Shown here in pieces: positions 1 through 4,798 of a DNA stretch of 64,000 bases. The notes under the pieces are model-generated. The model made no database searches. It saw only the letters and a list, made by a program, of their open reading frames with translations, and was not told where the DNA came from. Numbering within the stretch: position 1 is the first letter of the stretch; every line of letters starts with the position of its first letter. This DNA comes from Lachnospiraceae bacterium (GTDB lineage Bacteria; Bacillota; Clostridia; Lachnospirales; Lachnospiraceae): assembly GCA_015056865.1 (NCBI GenBank), contig SVFM01000015.1, positions 1 to 64,000 on the forward strand. Direction: 5' to 3'. The position numbers and the translations under genes are program-made.

Positions 1-1
1 G

Positions 2-439
2 TATGTGCAGCAGGTTTTCGATACTTTGACCGAGTTATTGGGACCTCGCTTATTCCAGAAAACATTCCCTGTAATTCTGACTGACAACGGACCAGAATTT
101 AAAAATCCTTCTGCACTAGAATTTACCCATGCTGGAAGACGGCGAACCTACATCTTTTATTGCGATCCCTATGTTTCCAACCAAAAAGGACGTCTTGAAA
201 AGAACCACGAATTCATTCGGTATGTCCTTCCAAAAGGGAAAAGTTTTTCATATTTAACAGATGAAGATGTCCGCAAACTTACCAACCATATCAACAGTGT
301 AGCCCGAGATAATCTAAATGGAGCTGCCCCGTTTGATTTGGCTTCCATACTTATAAACAAAAAAGTACTGGCATCATTAGGACTAGAAAAAGTCTCCCCA
401 GACGAAGTCCTACTAAAACCAGCACTCTTTAAAAAATAA
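2..439 (+). CDS. IS30-type transposase, C-terminal part (cut by window edge)
   Basis: This is the C-terminal half of a DDE transposase that inserts and excises an IS30-like element. The reading frame is already open at the left edge, so the N-terminal HTH and the first catalytic Asp lie outside the window. Visible are the second catalytic Asp in LTDNGPEF and, about 35 residues on, the last acidic residue in KNHEFIRYVLPKG; this spacing and the 'RYVLPKG' ending of the core match the IS30 family. The C-terminal tail (ALFKK) ends in a normal stop. The element's right inverted repeat should lie in the next 100 bp or so, but I could not define it without the left end. Confidence 0.85.
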   Translation, partial: YVQQVFDTLTELLGPRLFQKTFPVILTDNGPEFKNPSALEFTHAGRRRTYIFYCDPYVSNQKGRLEKNHEFIRYVLPKGKSFSYLTDEDVRKLTNHINSVARDNLNGAAPFDLASILINKKVLASLGLEKVSPDEVLLKPALFKK

Positions 440-679
440 ACCCATGCGCAGACTGTAATCTCCATATCTGACATTGCCAGACGGGTGGAATTTACTTTTG
501 CACATATTTTTTCAGTCGTCCATTTAGCGTGTCAAAAACTCATGTTTGTTCATCACTAAACAGCCCTGTATGCTGGAATTATAACGCATTTTTTGCTGTT
601 TTCATATACCTTTCATCATAAAAATCAATTTTTATCCCCTCTCAGAAGCAATAAAATCTATAAAGTAGAATTCAGTTTT
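440..679. other. Intergenic stretch, probably including the right end of the IS
   Basis: No convincing gene, RNA or strong terminator is visible here. The first 60-80 bp probably belong to the insertion sequence; the segment near 493-510 is a candidate for its terminal inverted repeat, but this is only a guess because the matching left end is outside the window. The rest is AT-rich and has stops in all frames I read. Confidence 0.4.
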
Positions 680-763
680 TCATTTGACCCCTTTTATAAT
701 CCGCCGGATATTGTTCCGATGTCGCACCACGATCACCACAGTAAATACCTGTAAGGTATCTTG
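680..763 (-). pseudogene. Remnant resembling the C-terminus of glycerol-3-phosphate acyltransferase PlsY
   Basis: Directly after the tlpA-like stop codon, and in the same frame, 27 sense codons are followed by a TGA at 680-682. They read as a hydrophobic stretch (LQVFTVVIVV) followed by RHRNNIRRIIKGVK. A terminal membrane segment leading into 'RHR-NI-R-I-KG' is how PlsY acyltransferases typically end. There is no start codon or ribosome binding site, and the rest of the gene is absent. I infer a deletion or insertion that fused the tail of plsY to the end of the upstream gene. A chance resemblance cannot be excluded because the segment is short. Confidence 0.5.
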
Positions 764-1381
764 TCAATCTTCAAGTGGTATTCCATCTCTTATCATTTCC
801 GTATAAAGCTTCAGTGCTTCCTCCGATATTGCCCCCCGATACAAGCCCAAAACAGAACCGTCCGCATATACAAATACCGTCATAGGAATAGAGCTGACGC
901 CATAAGCTATGGCCCCGCTATATTCTGTATCAAAATACACCGGCAGCTCATACTTGTTTTTCTCCAAAAATTCCTGCACACCCTCTATGGTTTCATCCTT
1001 TCCATCTGTCAGGTTCACCATCAAAAACGCCACCTCTTCACCGTAGGAAGCAATTATTTTTTCAAAGGCAGGCAACTCCGATTTACAAGGCCCACACCAG
1101 GTTGCCCAGAAGTTAATCACCACCGGCTGACCCCGAAAATCAGATAGCTTGACGCTGTTTCCTTCCCGGTCTTTTACCGTAAAGTCCGGTGCCATAACCA
1201 CCTCTGTTTCCTGATGCCCGGATTCACCTGAACTTTCATCCTCCCTTTGCTCCCCGGACTCCAACCCAAAGGGATCCGGTGCCTGATATCTGTCAGACAA
1301 AAATTGATACCCTATAGCGGCTCCCACAAACAATAGTACAAATAAAGCTATAACAATAACATATAGTATTTTTTTATTCAT
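764..1381 (-). CDS. TlpA/ResA-like membrane-anchored thioredoxin
   Basis: This is a thiol-disulfide oxidoreductase that acts outside the membrane. With the ATG at 1381 (GAGGTG just upstream; an in-frame GTG at 1387 is the alternative) it has 205 residues: an N-terminal membrane anchor (about 5-25), a Glu/Ser-rich linker (30-60), and a TlpA/AhpC-type domain with the active site WATWCGPCK followed by the cis-Pro segment SIPMTV. The ccdA gene lies 26 bp upstream, and CcdA proteins are the usual electron donors for such thioredoxins, so the two probably form one reducing pathway. The substrate (cytochrome, methionine sulfoxide reductase or other) is not shown. Its 3' end runs directly into the plsY-like remnant. 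Confidence 0.88.
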   Translation of the reverse strand: MNKKILYVIVIALFVLLFVGAAIGYQFLSDRYQAPDPFGLESGEQREDESSGESGHQETEVVMAPDFTVKDREGNSVKLSDFRGQPVVINFWATWCGPCKSELPAFEKIIASYGEEVAFLMVNLTDGKDETIEGVQEFLEKNKYELPVYFDTEYSGAIAYGVSSIPMTVFVYADGSVLGLYRGAISEEALKLYTEMIRDGIPLED

Positions 1382-1407
1382 ATCCACCTCAATCCCAAAT
1401 CATTCCC

Positions 1408-2061
1408 TTACGCAAAAACTGTCAGCATCGCATTCATCCATCCAAACATCATCAATATTCCTAACAAGATAAGGAAGATACCACATACGGTATTGATCAC
1501 TTTATAGTGCTTTTTCACCACCCGAAATGTCTCTTGCAGACGATCCAATAACACTGCCGAAAGCAAAAAAGGAATTCCCAATCCCGCAGAATAGGTCAAA
1601 AGCAGCATGGTCCCCTGCAACGCACCTCCCGCAGAGGAGGCCAACATCAGGGCCGATCCCAGAAAAGCACCTACGCAAGGTGTCAAGCTAAGGGAATAAA
1701 CCATCCCAAACAAAAATGCCGACACTACCCCTGTAACCTCTCTGCCCCCTTGTATCCCTTTAAAAAATGGCAATCTCACGATCTCCAGATAATTCAAACC
1801 GAATAGCACCACCAACAGACCGGTGACGACATTGACCGCTGTCCTGTATTTTAGGAGAACCGTTCCCATTGTCCCGGCCATAAGCCCCAATATCATAAAA
1901 ATCAAAGTAAACCCCAGTACAAAGGCCAATGCATGTAGTAAAATTCTTCTTTTTTTATCTGCACCTCCTGCAAAATACGAAACATACAAAGGCAACATAG
2001 GCAGCATACAGGGAGAGATAAAAGAAATCACTCCTTCTAAAAAAGTAATAAAATATTGCAT
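1408..2061 (-). CDS. ccdA: CcdA-type thiol-disulfide transporter
   Basis: A 217-residue polytopic membrane protein that carries reducing equivalents from cytoplasmic thioredoxin across the membrane. It has about six hydrophobic segments and the two conserved cysteines of the family, one in SPCMLPMLP near residue 18 and one in LTPCVGAF near residue 128, which form the transmembrane redox pair. Length and layout are those of the short CcdA/DsbD-core family. It is the first gene of a two-gene unit with the TlpA-like protein, which it presumably keeps reduced. A GAGAGG ribosome binding site lies about 10 bp before the ATG. Confidence 0.9.
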   Translation of the reverse strand: MQYFITFLEGVISFISPCMLPMLPLYVSYFAGGADKKRRILLHALAFVLGFTLIFMILGLMAGTMGTVLLKYRTAVNVVTGLLVVLFGLNYLEIVRLPFFKGIQGGREVTGVVSAFLFGMVYSLSLTPCVGAFLGSALMLASSAGGALQGTMLLLTYSAGLGIPFLLSAVLLDRLQETFRVVKKHYKVINTVCGIFLILLGILMMFGWMNAMLTVFA

Positions 2062-2264
2062 AAACCCATAACCTCTCTACTTTTCTTCTATGTATTTTAT
2101 TATTATACCCTATTCTGCGGACTTGGTAAAATATTTATCAGCAATAATTCCAACTTTCTCTATGCAAATATATGATTATCTTCCTTTTTTGCATGTTTTT
2201 TTCAATTGTCTTGTGCTATACTCAGTACATAAAATTGGTTCTTACAAGCAAGGAGGAATGCAAT

Positions 2265-3599
2265 ATGCAAGATCTGGCAAGAGCAGTAGATAAGTACAGA
2301 GAACTCATTCTGGAAGCCGAACGTTTTATCTGGAAACATCCTGAAACAGGTTACCGCGAAAAGGTTACCTCCAAGTACATGGAGGATGCCTTTAGAAATC
2401 TGGGCTATGATCTGGTAATAGCAGATGGTATCACCGGATTTTATACCTGTATCGACACCGGCCGGCCTGGCCCGGAAATACTGATCCTGGGCGAACTGGA
2501 TGCGGTCATCTGTCCGTCTCACAAGGACGCCGATCCCCAGACCGGCGCCGTTCATTCCTGCGGCCATCACGCGCAGTGTGCCGCCCTTCTTGGCATTGCA
2601 GCAGCTTTGACCGAGCCCGGTATTCTGGATAAATTCAGCGGCAAAATCCGTCTGTGTGCAGTTCCGGCGGAAGAACTTCTGGAAATCGACTATCGTACAA
2701 AACTAAAAAAAGATGGTGTTATCAAATATTTTGGTGGCAAGAGCGAATTTTTGTCCCGAGGCTACTTTGACGGCGTAGATCTGGCTTTCATGGTACATAC
2801 CTCTTTTCAGTTTGGGGTAAGAAAAGGTTCGGTAGGCTGTATGGCCAAGAATATTTCTTATAAAGGCGTAGCCTCCCACGCCGGCGGAAGCCCCTGGAAC
2901 GGCCGCAATGCTCTGTATGCTGCCACCTGTGGTCTGAATGCAGTCAATGCCATCCGGGAGACCTTCCAGGAAAATGATATTATCAGAGTGCATCCCATCA
3001 TCACCCACGGCGGCGAGATTGTGAATGCGATCCCCGAACTGGTTCAACTGGAAAGCTATGTGCGAGGCAAGACCTTCGAGGGTATCAAAGCCGCCAACAA
3101 AAAGGTGAATCAAGCCCTTACCGGTGCCGCACTTTCTTTAGGCACCAATATTGAGATTGAGGATTCTCCGGGCTATGCGCCTCTGGTCAACGACGAAAAC
3201 ATGATGTTGGTTGCCAAGGAGGCTGCTGCAATGGCTATGCCTGAACGGGAATTTGATTTTAGTCACGTGATCGGTTCCGGCAGCACCGATATGGGTGATC
3301 TGTCCTGCATCATGCCTGTGGTTCACCCCTATGCCCCCGGTGCCCAGGGAAGATCTCACGGCAACGACTATGAGATCGTTGATCCCGAAGCAGCCTGCGT
3401 ATCCTGTGCCAAATGGCAGCTGGCAATGTTACTGCTCCTTATGGGCAATGGTGCAGAACGTGCAAAACAGGTTGTGACTGAGCATCAGTCCATGTTCCCC
3501 TCCAAGGAAGCTTACCTGGAGTACGTAGATGGAATCAACGCCTGCGGCGACAGAATCATCTATCATGAGGACGGCACTGCAGAAGTTGTTATCAACTGA
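2265..3599 (+). CDS. M20 family amidohydrolase (AbgB-like)
   Basis: A 444-residue cytoplasmic metallo-amidohydrolase. The start is the ATG at 2265, 8 bp after a perfect AAGGAGG at 2250-2256; a longer in-frame extension to 2172 would only add an unlikely hydrophobic leader. Metal-ligand motifs of the M20D group are visible: HSCGHHAQ near residue 90, an Glu-Glu pair (PAEELLEI) near 130, and the late STDMGDLSCIMP-HPY block near 345-360 that is typical of AbgB-like subunits. E. coli AbgB works with AbgA on p-aminobenzoyl-glutamate; no AbgA partner or transporter is next to this gene, so the substrate remains open. It stands alone with its own terminator. Confidence 0.85.
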   Translation: MQDLARAVDKYRELILEAERFIWKHPETGYREKVTSKYMEDAFRNLGYDLVIADGITGFYTCIDTGRPGPEILILGELDAVICPSHKDADPQTGAVHSCGHHAQCAALLGIAAALTEPGILDKFSGKIRLCAVPAEELLEIDYRTKLKKDGVIKYFGGKSEFLSRGYFDGVDLAFMVHTSFQFGVRKGSVGCMAKNISYKGVASHAGGSPWNGRNALYAATCGLNAVNAIRETFQENDIIRVHPIITHGGEIVNAIPELVQLESYVRGKTFEGIKAANKKVNQALTGAALSLGTNIEIEDSPGYAPLVNDENMMLVAKEAAAMAMPEREFDFSHVIGSGSTDMGDLSCIMPVVHPYAPGAQGRSHGNDYEIVDPEAACVSCAKWQLAMLLLLMGNGAERAKQVVTEHQSMFPSKEAYLEYVDGINACGDRIIYHEDGTAEVVIN

Positions 3600-3616
3600 T
3601 TGAAAAACTAATTTTA

Positions 3617-3663
3617 AACACCCCGAAAACGTTGTGGCTATTCGGCTGCGTTTCCGGGGTGTT
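3617..3663 (+). terminator. Rho-independent terminator after the M20 gene
   Basis: AACACCCC at 3617-3624 pairs with GGGGTGTT at 3656-3663, the arms extend inwards with a few mismatches, and ACATTTT follows. It closes the single-gene M20 transcription unit before the toxin region. Confidence 0.75.
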
Positions 3664-3737
3664 ACATTTTGAACTCTTAACCAACAATTCAAAAACATAT
3701 GTACAGACAAAAAATCGCAATTTCATTCAAAACAGTA

Positions 3738-3766
3738 TTGCAATGCGTTCTCTCTCCTGCTATAGT
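3738..3766 (+). promoter_or_regulatory. Promoter of toxin unit 1
   Basis: TTGCAA (3738-3743), a 17-bp spacer and TATAGT (3761-3766). Transcription should begin around 3773, just before the GGTGCTACC leader element. In unit 2 the -10 (4229-4234) is kept, but the best -35 (TTGCCT, 4204-4209) is 19 bp away, so unit 2 is probably expressed less. Confidence 0.65.
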
Positions 3767-3774
3767 ATCCGTAT

Positions 3775-3856
3775 GGTGCTACCATACAACGGTAGGCGGT
3801 TAGCCCTCCTCGGAGGGTATGCAAAGCCCTCCAATCCTACGAAAGGAGGGAATGCC
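3775..3856 (+). promoter_or_regulatory. Structured 5' leader of the toxin mRNA with a masked ribosome binding site
   Basis: The leader can form a hairpin over GTATGGT/ACCATAC (3771-3787). It then offers two competing pairings: CCCTC/GAGGG at 3804-3817, and a second CCCTCC at 3827-3832 that exactly complements the GGAGGG Shine-Dalgarno core at 3845-3850. The second pairing would hide the ribosome binding site. Masked start regions are common in type I toxin mRNAs. The same bases occur in copy 2 (offset 468). Confidence 0.6.
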
Positions 3857-3943
3857 ATGGTTACATATTCGGATTTGATCCAGTTTGTACTAATGCTGAT
3901 TGCTCTTGTGGCTCTCATTGCTGAAATTTGCAGAAAAAAATAA
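3857..3943 (+). CDS. Holin-like small membrane toxin, copy 1
   Basis: A 28-residue peptide: a polar N-terminus (MVTYSDLIQ), one hydrophobic segment (FVLMLIALVALIAEI) and a basic end (CRKK). This is the build of the 'putative holin-like toxin' family found in Firmicutes type I toxin-antitoxin loci, whose peptides act at the cell membrane. A strong AAAGGAGGG lies 6 bp before the ATG. A convergent antisense promoter at 4021-4049 and a shared hairpin terminator overlap its 3' end. The encoded peptide is identical to that of copy 2. Toxicity itself is inferred from the family, not visible in the sequence. Confidence 0.75.
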   Translation: MVTYSDLIQFVLMLIALVALIAEICRKK

Positions 3944-4014
3944 CCGCCCCCAGCACGGATACGGTTATTTTAACTAACATCCTGGGCTAACCGTCTATCG
4001 GCAGCACCTCTTTC
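3934..4014 (-). ncRNA. Putative antisense antitoxin RNA of unit 1
   Basis: The RNA of roughly 80 nt is defined by a near-consensus promoter on the minus strand (4021-4049) and by the hairpin AAATAACCG/CGGTTATTT (3938-3946 with 3962-3970), which is followed on the minus strand by a run of seven T. It overlaps the last codons of the toxin and the terminator. Its first 25 nt (3984-4008) repeat, in the same RNA sense, the GGTGCTxCC and CGGTTAGCCC blocks of the toxin mRNA leader. End positions are estimates. Confidence 0.55.
3938..3970. terminator. Bidirectional terminator of toxin unit 1
   Basis: AAATAACCG at 3938-3946 pairs with CGGTTATTT at 3962-3970 around a 15-nt loop. The T-run is good on the minus strand (antisense RNA) and weaker on the plus strand. 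In unit 2 the same hairpin has changed bases on both sides but still pairs. Confidence 0.65.
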
Positions 4015-4020
4015 ATGTTC

Positions 4021-4049
4021 ATCATAGCAAATCATTCTTGGTTCGTCAA
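4021..4049 (-). promoter_or_regulatory. Antisense promoter of unit 1
   Basis: Read on the minus strand: TTGACG (4049-4044), exactly 17 bp, TATGAT (4026-4021). This is close to the sigma-A consensus and better than the toxin's own promoter, as expected when antitoxin RNA must be in excess. Confidence 0.75.
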
Positions 4050-4141
4050 TATATTTTATTTCCCCTATATTTCTGAAAAACTGATTTTTCATATACAAAA
4101 AACCTCGGAGCTCGCCGTCTGTGCGAATCTCGAGACCTGCC

Positions 4142-4177
4142 TGCGCCTCCAAGGGCCAGAACCCTGGACACCCTGAT
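4142..4177 (-). pseudogene. Decayed 3' half of a tRNA-Lys gene
   Basis: These 36 bp match the 3' half of the intact tRNA-Lys at 4637-4709, from the acceptor end through the T-arm and variable loop to the anticodon loop, with a few substitutions. Similarity stops within the anticodon loop. Just downstream on the minus strand, 4107-4139, is a hairpin followed by T's that corresponds to the tRNA terminator of the intact copy. No 5' half is present, so it cannot make a tRNA. Confidence 0.8.
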
Positions 4178-4224
4178 TATAAGATATTTGACTTTTCAAC
4201 ATATTGCCTCATTCCGTTTATTCT

Positions 4225-4418
4225 CTGCTATAGTATCCGTATGGTGCTACCATACAACGGTAGGCGGTTAGCCCTCCTCGGAGGGTATGCAAAGCCCTCC
4301 AATCCTACGAAAGGAGGGAATGCCATGGTTACATATTCGGATTTGATCCAGTTTGTACTAATGTTGATTGCTCTTGTGGCTCTCATTGCTGAAATTTGCA
4401 GAAAAAAATAACCGCCCC
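4225..4418 (+). repeat. 194-bp toxin repeat unit, copy 2
   Basis: Second copy of the unit at 3757-3950, 193 of 194 bases identical. It lies closer to the intact tRNA-Lys gene. Confidence 0.9.
4325..4411 (+). CDS. Holin-like small membrane toxin, copy 2
   Basis: Encodes the same 28 residues as the ORF at 3857-3943; the only base change is a synonymous Leu codon (CTG to TTG at codon 14). The leader, the masked GGAGGG and the spacing to the ATG are the same. The upstream -35 is poorer than in copy 1. A convergent antisense promoter is again present (4497-4525). Two identical peptides with diverged antisense RNAs could mean that each antitoxin is specific for its own copy, or that copy 2 protects against copy 1. 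Confidence 0.75.
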   Translation: MVTYSDLIQFVLMLIALVALIAEICRKK

Positions 4419-4490
4419 ACGCCAAAGGTTGCAGTTATTTTTTTCTTAACTAAACTTTTGGGCTAACCGTCTATCGGTAGCACCTTTTCT
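4402..4490 (-). ncRNA. Putative antisense antitoxin RNA of unit 2
   Basis: Roughly 88 nt between the minus-strand promoter at 4497-4525 and the A/T-flanked hairpin around 4404-4440. Its leader (4460-4484) is GGTGCTACC plus a short spacer plus CGGTTAGCCC, again matching the toxin mRNA leader in the same sense. Compared with unit 1, the body has diverged while promoter spacing and hairpin are kept. Confidence 0.55.
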
Positions 4491-4496
4491 ATGTAT

Positions 4497-4525
4497 AGCA
4501 TAGCAAATTGTTTTGAGATAGTCAA
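4497..4525 (-). promoter_or_regulatory. Antisense promoter of unit 2
   Basis: On the minus strand: TTGACT (4525-4520), 17 bp, TATGCT (4502-4497). The last eight spacer bases before the -10 are shared with unit 1 (ATTTGC next to the -10). Confidence 0.7.
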
Positions 4526-4587
4526 TGATTTTTAATAGATTGCATTCCCGAAAAACTAATTTTTTCAAATCCACTTATTTTCCACGC

Positions 4588-4633
4588 ACAAAAAAAGCCC
4601 CGGAACCCGCTACGAGTGCGAATCCTAGGACTC
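4588..4633 (-). terminator. Terminator of tRNA-Lys
   Basis: On the minus strand, CCTAGGATTCGC pairs with GCGGGTTCCGGGG around a 7-nt loop (with G-U pairs and a bulge), followed by C and seven T. It ends the tRNA transcript before it can read into the toxin region. Confidence 0.7.
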
Positions 4634-4636
4634 AGA

Positions 4637-4709
4637 TGCGCCTCCAGGGGCTCGAACCCTGGACACCCTGATTAAGAGTCAGGTGCTCTACCAACTGAGC
4701 TAGAGGCGC
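4637..4709 (-). tRNA. tRNA-Lys (anticodon CTT)
   Basis: A 73-nt tRNA with a full cloverleaf: acceptor stem GCGCCTC/GAGGCGC, D-arm GCTC/GAGC, anticodon stem CCTGA/TCAGG with loop CTCTTAA (anticodon CTT, reading AAG), variable loop GTGTC, T-arm CAGGG/CCCTG with TTCGAGC, and discriminator A. CCA is not encoded. It has its own promoter and terminator. Its 3' half is duplicated at 4142-4177. Confidence 0.96.
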
Positions 4710-4738
4710 ATGTGCGTTGTTTTCACAACGCAAGTGTT

Positions 4739-4767
4739 ATTATATTACATAGTTTCCCTAATTGCAA
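4739..4767 (-). promoter_or_regulatory. Promoter of tRNA-Lys
   Basis: On the minus strand: TTGCAA (4767-4762), 17 bp, TATAAT (4744-4739). The short 5' leader holds a TGCGTTGT/ACAACGCA hairpin (4713-4732) just before the tRNA. It lies in the 89-bp gap downstream of glnN. Confidence 0.75.
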
Positions 4768-4798
4768 GTGTTTTTTTATATTTTTTTCAAATTTTTTA

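Larger units (their letters stand above)
3757..3950 (+). repeat. 194-bp toxin repeat unit, copy 1
   Basis: This segment is repeated at 4225-4418 (offset 468 bp) with one difference in 194 bases (C at 3896, T at 4364, synonymous). It runs from the -10 region through the structured 5' leader and the toxin ORF to the first half of the terminator. Sequence outside these limits is only loosely similar between the two copies, so the identity has sharp borders. Confidence 0.9.

Noticed and set aside
681..706. TTGACC and TATAAT near the left edge as a promoter
   Set aside because: The two boxes are only 7 bp apart, far too close for a sigma-A promoter, and they fall inside the plsY-like remnant.
2172..2264. 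Hydrophobic N-terminal extension of the M20 amidohydrolase that looks like a signal peptide
   Set aside because: A perfect AAGGAGG directs the start to 2265, and the extension is translated promoter sequence.
4121..4411. 96-codon plus-strand frame covering the second toxin and the tRNA fragment
   Set aside because: It is an accidental extension upstream of the real 28-codon toxin ORF; the strong ribosome site lies only before the inner ATG.
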